Shown: in pieces, positions 1-7,060 of the stretch
Numbering within the stretch: the stretch's first letter is position 1
How the letters are laid out: every line of letters starts with the position of its first letter
NCBI GenBank assembly: GCA_035288965.1
Contig: DATDYQ010000019.1
Coordinates: forward strand, 1 to 24,888
DNA length: 24,888 nucleotides
DNA from: DATDYQ01 sp035288965
GTDB lineage: Archaea; Nanobdellota; Nanobdellia; SCGC-AAA011-G17; JAGVZF01
Direction: 5' to 3'
Translations under genes and position numbers: made by a program
Notes under the pieces: generated by a model
What the model saw: only the letters and a program-made list of their open reading frames with translations
Database searches by the model: none
Told to the model about the DNA's origin: nothing

Positions 1-1
1 T

Positions 2-136
2 GCTTTAATCAAGCTTATTGAAGATAAAAAGTTAAGAGAAAATAGCGGGAAAAATGGGAGAAAAAGAGTTTTAGAAAAATATGATGGAAATGTTGTAGTT
101 AAACAAATTAAAGAAGTGTATGAAAACTATTTATAA
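2..136 (+). CDS. Glycosyltransferase C-terminal fragment (partial)
   Basis: The open frame runs in from the left edge and ends with TAA at 134-136, giving 44 residues. The tail reads like the final helices of a GT-B family 4 glycosyltransferase: an ALIKLIEDKKLRE stretch, then a GKNGRKRVLEKYD stretch and a closing amphipathic helix ending in VYENYL. Such ends follow the nucleotide-sugar domain in GT4 enzymes and match the style of the complete GT4 gene at 15921-16916. The catalytic part lies outside the window, so the assignment rests on this tail only. It converges with the next gene and the two 3' ends overlap by 10 bp. Confidence 0.55.
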   Translation, partial: ALIKLIEDKKLRENSGKNGRKRVLEKYDGNVVVKQIKEVYENYL

Positions 137-891
137 GGTTCGAAAAGATGTTCATAAGGTTCTATGCCTAATTTAAACTCTTTATAAGAGTATATTATCC
201 ATAAAATTGGAGAAGCTATGCCAAGTATTATTAAAATCCATTCTGTTTTATTGAACACTACCAATATAGAAAGAGTATACATAGAATAGGGATATTTAAA
301 AAGCAAAAGTATGCTCTTAAAAAATTGTTTAAAACTGGATTCTATAAATTTAGTTTCATGTAATTTTGAATTTTTTGATGATAAATAGGATTTTTCCTTC
401 TTTGCATAAGTCATTAACATATGGAAAATAATTTCATGTTTGAATATAGAGACTGTAGAACTTAAGAACGCAAAAATTATTGAAAGCAAACCTAAGATTA
501 AATACATCGAATTATCTGAAAATGCTATTGTGATGCCCATCAAAGCTGCTGGAATAGCAATACTATGGGAAACTATATCCACAAATTGCCCATTTAATGA
601 AGCCGACTTTCTATATCTGGCTATTTCCCCATCGTTAGCATCCAAGATTAGGGCTAACTGCATTAGGAAGATCCCTATTAAAGAGTATGAATAATTTCCT
701 AAAGCAAAGAAAAATCCGGACATAATACTTATTATGATTGTCAAGAAGCTAACTTGATTAGCTGTTATTGGGGTATATAATAATAATTTGGTTAGATAAA
801 TTGAAAAATATCTAGTTACACGTCTTCTAAAATCCGGGTCCGGTACTTGTTTTTGACAAATTTTTCTTAATTCTGATATTGATTCAACCAT
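127..891 (-). CDS. CDP-alcohol phosphatidyltransferase family membrane protein
   Basis: A 254-residue integral membrane enzyme of the family that transfers a phospho group from a CDP-linked or CMP-linked donor to an alcohol, with release of CMP. The signature is visible as DANDGEIAR, eight residues, then GQFVD: D84, D87, G88, A91, R92, G101 and D105. The last position of the motif (D-x2-DG-x2-AR-x8-G-x3-D-x3-D) is H109 instead of Asp. The codon is CAT on the minus strand, so this is not a reading error of mine. About six hydrophobic segments surround the motif. I chose the ATG at 891 because the protein then opens with MVESISELRKICQ, and because this ATG overlaps the stop of the small membrane ORF upstream (ATGGTTGA). 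An ATG 45 bp further upstream is possible. The substrate cannot be read from the sequence; a phospholipid, inositol-type or phosphono-lipid product are all possible. Confidence 0.85.
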   Translation of the reverse strand: MVESISELRKICQKQVPDPDFRRRVTRYFSIYLTKLLLYTPITANQVSFLTIIISIMSGFFFALGNYSYSLIGIFLMQLALILDANDGEIARYRKSASLNGQFVDIVSHSIAIPAALMGITIAFSDNSMYLILGLLSIIFAFLSSTVSIFKHEIIFHMLMTYAKKEKSYLSSKNSKLHETKFIESSFKQFFKSILLLFKYPYSMYTLSILVVFNKTEWILIILGIASPILWIIYSYKEFKLGIEPYEHLFEPYK

Positions 892-1063
892 TTTGATCTT
901 TATGTTTTTTAATTTTCCATCCTGTTTCCACATCATAACCTTTTTCTCTAAGGCTTATTAATTCTCTATTGAAAAACTCATCATAAACATATGCTATTAA
1001 TCTAAAAACTGCAAATATGAAAATATGAAGTACTAGCAATATTTTTAAGATTTCTAAAATCAT
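884..1063 (-). CDS. Small single-span membrane protein upstream of the CDP-alcohol transferase
   Basis: A 59-residue frame with ATG at 1063-1061 and TGA at 886-884. It has one strongly hydrophobic segment (about residues 3-27, opening MILEILKILLVLHIF) and then a charged tail of about 30 residues with DEFFNREL and REKGYDVETGW, likely cytoplasmic. Two things support it as a gene. Its start lies 28 bp from a TATA-like box, the usual distance for an archaeal leaderless mRNA. Its stop overlaps the start of the CDP-alcohol phosphatidyltransferase in ATGGTTGA, which suggests translational coupling. I do not recognise a family. A partner or anchoring subunit for the transferase is a guess from position. 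Confidence 0.6.
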   Translation of the reverse strand: MILEILKILLVLHIFIFAVFRLIAYVYDEFFNRELISLREKGYDVETGWKIKKHKDQNG

Positions 1064-1087
1064 ATTAAAATCTCTAATAAGAAAACC

Positions 1088-1095
1088 ATTTAAAT
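1088..1095. promoter_or_regulatory. Palindromic TATA box shared by two divergent genes
   Basis: ATTTAAAT, a perfect palindrome, lies in the 55-bp gap between the divergent starts at 1063 (minus) and 1119 (plus). Its centre at 1091.5 is 28.5 bp from the minus start and 27.5 bp from the plus start, both fitting leaderless archaeal transcripts. A single TBP site may therefore serve both directions. Confidence 0.65.
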
Positions 1096-1118
1096 GTTTT
1101 TATGTTTTGTAATGCTTT

Positions 1119-1928
1119 GTGAAAATTGGGATTAATTGCAAATGGAACTGGATTGTAGAAGAAAAAGTTGTAAATAAATTAAAAAAAGCTGGAATTAATA
1201 TTATTGAAATTTCCTACAAAGAAAAAAAATATATCCCTAAAGATGAGATAGAATTCTTGAAAGGGTTAGGGTTTGACTATTCTGTTCATGCGCCTTATGA
1301 ATGCATAAAATTAAAGGCTTTTCCCTGGCCAAGATATAGTAAAAGGTGTATTAGGGAAGTTGATAATTCTCTGAATGATGCTATTAAACTAAAAGCTTCT
1401 CATTTTGTTGTGCATGGCGGGGCTTTTATTAAGGGTTTTTATAGATTTAAAAATTTAGTCGGTACAGACTATGGACTAAGATTTTCATTGAATAGATTTA
1501 TTAATAATTTTGATAAAGTTTTTAAGAAAGCTGAAAAACATGGTATTAAGGTAGTAATTGAAAACTTATATCCTTGTTTTATGTGCGGTAGGGTGTTTGA
1601 CATTAAATATATCCAAGAAAAGCTCCCTTCTGTTGGGCTTTGTTTAGATTTCGGACATTCTGAAATCTATAATTTAACTGGGGAATTATTTAAATTAAGA
1701 ATAGATCATGTTCATGTATCTGATAATAATAAAAAAGAAGATCAACATTTAAAAATAGGGGATGGTATGCTGGATTTTAATAAGTTATTAAAAGAATTAA
1801 ATAAAAAAAAGTATGATGGGAAGATAATTATAGAATGCAAGAATCTAGAAGAAGGGATTAATTCTTTTGAAAAATTAAATAAAAAACTATATAAAGATAA
1901 TAAAATATTAACTATTGTTAAAAAATGA
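1119..1928 (+). CDS. TIM-barrel sugar isomerase/epimerase-like protein (AP endonuclease 2 family)
   Basis: A 269-residue protein starting at GTG, with MKIGINCKW forming the first beta strand. The fold of the xylose isomerase-like/AP endonuclease 2 superfamily is marked by conserved metal-site positions at the barrel mouth: H57 (SVHAPYE), H99 (VVHGG), E148 (VVIENLY), D177 and H180 (LCLDFGH), H197 and H199 with D202 (DHVHVSDN), H210 and E239 (IIIEC). The metal-ligand pattern looks complete, so an active enzyme is expected. Members isomerise or epimerise sugars, dehydrate inositol-type substrates or cut DNA; the context favours a sugar or polyol. The leaderless start is about 27 bp from the shared TATA box. 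The 3' end overlaps the radical SAM gene by 4 bp, so the two are an operon. Confidence 0.8.
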   Translation: MKIGINCKWNWIVEEKVVNKLKKAGINIIEISYKEKKYIPKDEIEFLKGLGFDYSVHAPYECIKLKAFPWPRYSKRCIREVDNSLNDAIKLKASHFVVHGGAFIKGFYRFKNLVGTDYGLRFSLNRFINNFDKVFKKAEKHGIKVVIENLYPCFMCGRVFDIKYIQEKLPSVGLCLDFGHSEIYNLTGELFKLRIDHVHVSDNNKKEDQHLKIGDGMLDFNKLLKELNKKKYDGKIIIECKNLEEGINSFEKLNKKLYKDNKILTIVKK

Positions 1929-3349
1929 AAATCGTACTTGTTAGTTTAAACAAATCTGGATCAGAAGATATGCTCCCTTTAGGTTTAGTTACTTTGGCTA
2001 CTTATCTTAAGGCATATTTAGACCCTCGTATAGATGTAGATATCCTAGATGGGAATAGAGAAGAGGATGTTTTATCTAAGGTTATTAGTGTTAATCCAGA
2101 TATTATAGGACTTAGTGCGATGACCATTAATTATTCTGATGTTATTGAATTTGCTAAAAAAATAAAATCTAAGATTAAAACACATATTTTAGTTGGGGGG
2201 GTTCATATCTCTACATTACCTAATTGTCTTGATAAAGTTTTTGATGCGGGCGTTATAGGAGAAGCTGAGAAGACTTTTTTTGAATTGATAAATCATTATA
2301 AGAAGTATAAAAATCTTAAAAACATTGATAAAATTAATGGAATTGCTTTCTTTAAAAATGATAAATTGATTTTTACTCCTAGGAGAGAACTTATTCAAAA
2401 TTTAGATGAAATTCCTATCCCAGATAGGTCTTTGGTAGATACAGATTATTATTTTAGGGAAGGTTTGGTGCCAAATGGTGAAATAAAGATTAGAACTTCT
2501 GTATTAACATCGAGGGGCTGTCCTTTTGTATGTAATTTCTGCTCTACCTCTTATTTTTGGCAGATAACAAGATTTAATTCTGCTGAGAGGGTTGTTGAAG
2601 AAATTCAATACTTAAATAGGGAATTTGGTGTTAATCATATTAATCTGTGGGATGACTTGTTTACAATTAATACTAGTAGAATAGAAAGTATAATTAAGGA
2701 ATTAGATGAAGTTGGTCTGCTTGGAGAAATAAGTTTTTCATGTCAGGGTAGAACAGATATTTTTAATGAGGAGCTATGTAAACTGCTTAAAAGACTTAAT
2801 GTTTTAGATATTGGATTTGGATTTGAATCTGGAAATACTAGGGTATTGAATTTCCTTAAGAAAGGTAGAATAAAATTAGAAGATCACCATAGAGCTATAC
2901 TTTTATGTGAAAAATATGGTTTTAGCTTGAGCGGCAGTTTAATATTTGGGGCTCCAACAGAAACAATTGAAGAGATGAAGGACACTTTGAAACTGATTGA
3001 TTTTATGATTGAGCATAATGCTGAAAATATATGGAGTTTTGTAATGACTCCTTTCCCAGGAACAGAGATATGGCAGATTGCTAAAGAAAGAGGGAAAGTT
3101 AATGAAGAAAAAATGGACTGGAAATTGTTAAGCCATCAAAATTTAGAAAATCCTTTATTGTTAGATGAGAATATAGATAGAGAAGAATTTAAGAAAGTAT
3201 TTTTAGAAGGAAGGAAAAAACTAACTTATTTTAGGAGAAAGAAGATTAAAAGAGATATTAGAAATAATTTTGGGTTGTTTGTTAAGAAAATAGTTACAAA
3301 TCCTAGAAGGGCTATAGCTGTTGCTTTGAATAGACATATAACGGAATAA
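1925..3349 (+). CDS. B12-binding-domain radical SAM protein (rSAM-1)
   Basis: 474 residues. The N-terminal Rossmann-like B12-binding domain (about 1-130) has MLPLGLVTLATYLK, PDIIGLSAMT and ILVGGVHIS, but no DxHxxG motif for a cobalamin His ligand. The radical SAM core follows, with the cluster motif RGCPFVCNFC (C199, C203, C206), then the GFGFESGN and IFGAPTET elements of the TIM barrel, and a basic C-terminal tail after about 420. Known members methylate, cyclise or otherwise remodel lipids, antibiotics and phosphonates; the substrate here is unknown. Its ATGA overlap with the TIM-barrel gene implies co-translation. It converges on the minus-strand genes at 3350, with stop codons abutting. 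Confidence 0.88.
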   Translation: MKIVLVSLNKSGSEDMLPLGLVTLATYLKAYLDPRIDVDILDGNREEDVLSKVISVNPDIIGLSAMTINYSDVIEFAKKIKSKIKTHILVGGVHISTLPNCLDKVFDAGVIGEAEKTFFELINHYKKYKNLKNIDKINGIAFFKNDKLIFTPRRELIQNLDEIPIPDRSLVDTDYYFREGLVPNGEIKIRTSVLTSRGCPFVCNFCSTSYFWQITRFNSAERVVEEIQYLNREFGVNHINLWDDLFTINTSRIESIIKELDEVGLLGEISFSCQGRTDIFNEELCKLLKRLNVLDIGFGFESGNTRVLNFLKKGRIKLEDHHRAILLCEKYGFSLSGSLIFGAPTETIEEMKDTLKLIDFMIEHNAENIWSFVMTPFPGTEIWQIAKERGKVNEEKMDWKLLSHQNLENPLLLDENIDREEFKKVFLEGRKKLTYFRRKKIKRDIRNNFGLFVKKIVTNPRRAIAVALNRHITE

Positions 3350-3496
3350 TTATTTTCTAAAGATAACTTTTATTATTAAAATTGGCAAAACTAAAAAAAT
3401 GGCTAAAACTAATGCGGGGATTATGTAGGTATATCCCATAATATACTTCAAAGTTTTAAATGTTAAAGACTTTTCATTTATTTGACTGAATACCAT
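3350..3496 (-). CDS. Possible small membrane protein (48 aa) overlapping the cmk 3' end
   Basis: A frame from ATG 3496-3494 to TAA 3352-3350. It has a polar N-terminus (MVFSQINEKSLTFKT) and then one long hydrophobic segment (about residues 17-44) ending in FRK. It overlaps the last 23 bp of the CMP kinase gene in another frame. In its favour: its stop abuts the stop of the convergent radical SAM gene exactly, leaving no unused space, and the hydrophobic pattern is coherent. Against it: it is short, has no strong ribosome-binding site, and AT-rich DNA easily produces hydrophobic frames. No family is recognised. Confidence 0.35.
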   Translation of the reverse strand: MVFSQINEKSLTFKTLKYIMGYTYIIPALVLAIFLVLPILIIKVIFRK

Positions 3497-4172
3497 TTTT
3501 TCTTCTTATATTCCTTTTAATATCTTCTAAGTGTGTTATGTAATATTTTAAAATGTTTGCATCATGTTCTACTCCATGTTCCCCTGTTGGGCTGTCTGAA
3601 TTATCAAACAGGATTGCATCATCAGCCATCTTCAATGGTGCTATTTCTCTATTCATATCTTTATCATCGCATTCCTGTATATATGGCATTAGATCTTTAT
3701 AGGTGGGATATTTCGATTTTTCTTCTTCTGATCCTTCTTTTAATAGGCGATTATGCATTCTCTTTGCTCTGACTTCCAATGATGCGGTTAAGAAGAATTT
3801 AAAATCTGCATCTGGGAATACAATTGTTCCTGTATCCCTGCCTTCAATTATTACCCCTTGAGATTTCGCCATTTTTCTTTGTAAATTATTAAAAATTTCT
3901 CTGACTTCTGATATTTGTGCTATTGTTGAAGTTATTTTTCCTGCTTCTGGGTTAAAGTCAATATTTTTATCATTTTTTATTGTTTTTGCGAGTTCTATCA
4001 CTTTTTCTTTATTTTCAGGATGTATCTTTCTTTCTAATAATTTTTTGCCTAATTGCTTGTACATTGCTCCCGTATTAATATATTTGTAATCCAGTTTTTT
4101 TGCCAGGGATTTTGCCACAGTACTTTTAGCTGCCCCATAAGTACCATCAATAGTAATAATAAGGTTTTTCAT
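3474..4172 (-). CDS. cmk: Cytidylate kinase, bacterial type
   Basis: 232 residues. It phosphorylates CMP and dCMP to the diphosphates with ATP in the cytosol. The sequence follows the bacterial Cmk family: a P-loop at 10-18 (GTYGAAKST), a nucleotide monophosphate site TGAMY (34-38), the GRDTGTIVFPDA block (111-122), a lid with RAKRMHNRLLKEG, and REIAPLKMADDAILFDNSD near 175-193. Two points are odd. The Walker A glycine just before the lysine is Ala (AAK rather than AGK or SGK), and the enzyme is of bacterial type although the promoters look archaeal, which suggests transfer. The leaderless start lies 28 bp from a TTTAAA box shared with the PEP mutase gene. A role in recycling CMP for that pathway is inference. 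Confidence 0.9.
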   Translation of the reverse strand: MKNLIITIDGTYGAAKSTVAKSLAKKLDYKYINTGAMYKQLGKKLLERKIHPENKEKVIELAKTIKNDKNIDFNPEAGKITSTIAQISEVREIFNNLQRKMAKSQGVIIEGRDTGTIVFPDADFKFFLTASLEVRAKRMHNRLLKEGSEEEKSKYPTYKDLMPYIQECDDKDMNREIAPLKMADDAILFDNSDSPTGEHGVEHDANILKYYITHLEDIKRNIRRKNGIQSNK

Positions 4173-4197
4173 GTATATATTAATTAAGAGAAAACAA

Positions 4198-4203
4198 TTT
4201 AAA
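4198..4203. promoter_or_regulatory. Palindromic TATA box shared by cmk and the PEP mutase operon
   Basis: TTTAAA sits between the divergent starts at 4172 (minus) and 4226 (plus). Its centre at 4200.5 is 28.5 bp from the cmk start and 25.5 bp from the PEP mutase start. The 53-bp gap leaves no space for a second well-placed core promoter, so both genes probably depend on this element. Confidence 0.65.
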
Positions 4204-4225
4204 GCTTTTTAATAGGAATTTAGGT

Positions 4226-5935
4226 ATGACTCTAAAAAATAAATCATTAAATGAATCTAGGACTAAACTATTAAAAGAGATATTAGATAAAAAGGGTTTT
4301 GTTAGGGTTATTGAGGCTCATAATGGATTAAGTGCTATAATTGGAAATGATGTTTATATAAATCTTGATAATGGAGAAAAATTGGAATTTGATGCACTTT
4401 GGATTAGTAGCTTAACTGATTCTGCCGCCAAGGGACATCCAGATGCTGAAATTTTAGGATTTGATTCAAGATTAGATACAATAAATGAGATTGCCGAGGT
4501 TACTAATAAGCCAATGATATTAGATGGGGATACTGGAAGGGATTTTACTTATTTTGAATATATGGTTAAGAAGCTTGAGAGAGCTGGTGTTTCTGCGGTT
4601 ATTATTGAAGACAAGATTTTTCCAAAAAGGAATAGTCTAGAAGTTAACGCTAAACAAGATTTAGAAGATCCAGAAATCTTCGCAACTAAAATAAAGAGAG
4701 GAAAAGAAGTATCTATTTCAAAAGAGTTTATGATAATTGCTAGATTAGAGAGCTTAATTGCCGGTAAAGGGCAGGAAGATGCTTTAATGAGAGCTAAGAC
4801 TTATCTTCTTGCTGGTGTGGATGGGATAATGATTCACTCTAAATCCAAGTCCGGTGATGATATTATGACTTTTGCAGAAAAGTATGAAGAATTATGCAGG
4901 GAATTGGGCTTTAGAAAACCCCTTATTTGTGTGCCTACAACTTATAACATAGTTAGTGAAGAGGAATTGAAGGATAATGGGGTTAATATCATTATACATG
5001 CAAATCACATGCTGAGAGCTTCTCACAAAGCTATGGAAAATGCTGCAAGGTCGATTTTGCTCAATAGAAGGTCCTTTGAAACAGATCCTATTTGTAGTTC
5101 AGTTAATGAAATCTTTAAAATTGTCGGATTTGAAGATGTTATAAAAAAAGATAAAGATGAGTTTAGCAAAAGTAAAATTAATGTTGTTATTCCTGCTGCG
5201 GGCAGACATTCTCAATTGGAACTAAATAAACCTTGTTGTATGCTAGATATTAATGGGAAGACAATATTAGAGAGGCAAATTGAAGTTTTAAATAAATTAA
5301 ATTTAAATGACATAATAGTAATTAGGGGTTATGAAAGAGATAAAATAAATGTTCCTAATTTGAAATATTATGATAATGAAGATTATAAGGATACCGGAGT
5401 ACTCCACTCTTTGATGAAGGCCGAGAAGGATATAAAAAATGGTTTTATCATTGTTTTTTCTGATTTAATTTTTGATAAAGAAGTCATAAAAAAATTATTA
5501 GAGACAGAAGGAGACATTATTGTTGCTGGAGATGATAGTTATCAATACCACAAACATGAAGTTGACAAAAATCTTGATTTAATTATTACAAAAAATAAAT
5601 ATGATAGTTTAAGGAAAATAAAAACAGATATAGAAAATCCAGTTCTTATGATTGGTGAGAATATTAAGAAAGATGCCGCACAATATGAATTTGTGGGTAT
5701 AGCCAAATTTTCTAAAGAAGGAGCAAATAATCTTATTAATGTATATCGTGATTGTGAAAACAGACATAAAGGTAGATTTCATGAGGCAGATACTTTTAAG
5801 AATGCTTCCATGACAGATATATTACAAGAAATGATAGATAGGGGATTTAAAGTTGTGGTTGGTGAGGTTCATAAAGGATGGATTGAAGTGCATAATACCA
5901 AAGATTATGAAAAAATAAAGGAGATTTTAAAATGA
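4226..5935 (+). CDS. pepM: Phosphoenolpyruvate mutase fused to a nucleotidyltransferase domain
   Basis: 569 residues in two domains. Residues about 13-300 are PEP mutase, which rearranges PEP to phosphonopyruvate and forms the C-P bond. The diagnostic motif EDKxxxxxNS is present (E128, D129, K130, N136, S137), with EAHNGLSA, the DGDTG metal site (D100, D102), R173 (IARLES), H204 (MIHSK) and ANHMLRAS; this separates it from isocitrate lyase and PEP hydrolase relatives. Residues about 317-569 are a MobA/RmlA-type nucleotidyltransferase fold (VVIPAAGRHSQLELNK, GKTILERQ, FSDLIF). Its signature is degraded: GxGxR reads GRHSQ, the PK lysine is replaced (KPCC), and the late metal Asp is His (GWIEVHN). 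The mutase should be active; the second domain may be altered or structural. First gene of an operon, 4-bp overlap with the decarboxylase. Confidence 0.93.
   Translation: MTLKNKSLNESRTKLLKEILDKKGFVRVIEAHNGLSAIIGNDVYINLDNGEKLEFDALWISSLTDSAAKGHPDAEILGFDSRLDTINEIAEVTNKPMILDGDTGRDFTYFEYMVKKLERAGVSAVIIEDKIFPKRNSLEVNAKQDLEDPEIFATKIKRGKEVSISKEFMIIARLESLIAGKGQEDALMRAKTYLLAGVDGIMIHSKSKSGDDIMTFAEKYEELCRELGFRKPLICVPTTYNIVSEEELKDNGVNIIIHANHMLRASHKAMENAARSILLNRRSFETDPICSSVNEIFKIVGFEDVIKKDKDEFSKSKINVVIPAAGRHSQLELNKPCCMLDINGKTILERQIEVLNKLNLNDIIVIRGYERDKINVPNLKYYDNEDYKDTGVLHSLMKAEKDIKNGFIIVFSDLIFDKEVIKKLLETEGDIIVAGDDSYQYHKHEVDKNLDLIITKNKYDSLRKIKTDIENPVLMIGENIKKDAAQYEFVGIAKFSKEGANNLINVYRDCENRHKGRFHEADTFKNASMTDILQEMIDRGFKVVVGEVHKGWIEVHNTKDYEKIKEILK
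5918..5923 (+). promoter_or_regulatory. Shine-Dalgarno site for the phosphonopyruvate decarboxylase gene
   Basis: AAGGAG lies 8 bp before the ATG at 5932, inside the 3' end of the PEP mutase gene. It shows that internal operon genes here can use SD-led initiation, in contrast to the leaderless first genes. Confidence 0.6.
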
Positions 5936-7059
5936 TAAAATGCGATGAATTATTTAATATATTTAAAAAATATGATTTAATTTTTTTTACAGGCGTCCCA
6001 GACAGCACTTTTAATGGATGGATGAGTTTCCTTGATGAAGCAAACAATAAAAATATACTAACTAACAGGATTGTTGTGAATGAGGGTGATGGCATTCATC
6101 ATGCGGGGGCTTATAACATAGCAACTGGCAAGTTTGGTGTTGTTTATATGCAAAATGCTGGTTTAGGAAATACAATCAATCCGATTACATCATATGCTGA
6201 TTCAGAAGTTTATAGTATTCCAATGTTATTGATGATTGGTTTGAGGGGTGAACCTGGAGCGAATGATGAACCCCAGCATAAGAAAATGGGCAAAATAACT
6301 ACCAAGTTATTAGAAACTTTAGGGATGCCGTATGAAATCCTTCCGGATGATATTGATAAAGTAAAGAAAAGCATTGAAACGGCTGTGAAGTTTATGAAAG
6401 ATAAAAGCACCCCTTACGCATTGATAATTAAAAGAGGAATAATTGAGAATTATAAAAAAGAAGAAGAGATTCAAGAGTATGATATGCTTAGAGAGGAAGC
6501 GTTAACCCTTATTGCGGATGAACTTGGTGCCAATGATGTTGTTATCTCTACTACTGGAAAGACTTCTAGAGAGTTATTTGAATATAGGGAATTTAGAAAT
6601 GAGGGGCATGGAAAGGATTTTTTAAATGTTGGTGGAATGGGTGGTGCTGGCAGCCAAGCTTTGGAAATAGCATTGCAGAAACCAAATAGGAAGGTTTTTG
6701 TCTTTGATGGAGACGGTGCTTTGTTAATGCATGCTGGTATTTTAGCAACTATAGGTTATTATAAACCAAAGAATTTTTTTCATATTGTCTTTGATAATGA
6801 AAGCCATGAATCCACTGGAGGGCAACCCACTGTTTCAAAAGGACTTGACTTCTCTAAGATTGCAAAGTCTTTTGGTTATAAAAATACTTGTCAAATTAAA
6901 ACAAGAAATGAATTAATGATAAAATTAAGAGATATACAAAAGGAGAATGGACCTCAGATGATGGTTATTAAAGTAAGAAGGGGTTCTCGAGATAATTTGG
7001 GAAGACCTACAACCACACCTATTGAAAATAAAGAAAAATTTATTGAAAATTTAAGATAA
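5932..7059 (+). CDS. ppd: Phosphonopyruvate decarboxylase (TPP-dependent)
   Basis: 375 residues, full family length. It decarboxylates phosphonopyruvate to phosphonoacetaldehyde, the irreversible step that pulls the unfavourable PEP mutase reaction. Visible signatures are FTGVPDS (19-25), the activating Glu in NEGDG (E51), YMQNAGLGN (72-80), the GLRGEPG and DEPQH substrate loop (103-116), and a TPP/Mg site FDGDGALLMHAG (258-269) with N289 in FDNESHES. The residues after the TPP Glu are GDGIHHAG, where I would expect a more hydrophobic run. The ATGA overlap with PEP mutase, and an aldehyde dehydrogenase one base downstream, fix the pathway order. Sulfopyruvate decarboxylase is a relative, but the PEP mutase partner argues for phosphonopyruvate. 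Confidence 0.93.
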   Translation: MIKCDELFNIFKKYDLIFFTGVPDSTFNGWMSFLDEANNKNILTNRIVVNEGDGIHHAGAYNIATGKFGVVYMQNAGLGNTINPITSYADSEVYSIPMLLMIGLRGEPGANDEPQHKKMGKITTKLLETLGMPYEILPDDIDKVKKSIETAVKFMKDKSTPYALIIKRGIIENYKKEEEIQEYDMLREEALTLIADELGANDVVISTTGKTSRELFEYREFRNEGHGKDFLNVGGMGGAGSQALEIALQKPNRKVFVFDGDGALLMHAGILATIGYYKPKNFFHIVFDNESHESTGGQPTVSKGLDFSKIAKSFGYKNTCQIKTRNELMIKLRDIQKENGPQMMVIKVRRGSRDNLGRPTTTPIENKEKFIENLR

Positions 7060-7060
7060 A

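Noticed and set aside
137..145. GGTTCGAAA, resembling a tRNA T-loop
   Set aside because: It lies inside the 3' end of the CDP-alcohol transferase gene, and no acceptor, D or anticodon stems can be built around it.
440..694. Plus-strand frame of 84 residues
   Set aside because: It is antisense to the CDP-alcohol phosphatidyltransferase signature region and has no motif or promoter of its own.
892..936. Upstream ATG extending the CDP-alcohol transferase by 15 residues
   Set aside because: The extension overlaps the small membrane ORF by over 50 bp, and the family-like opening and the coupled ATGGTTGA junction point to the ATG at 891.
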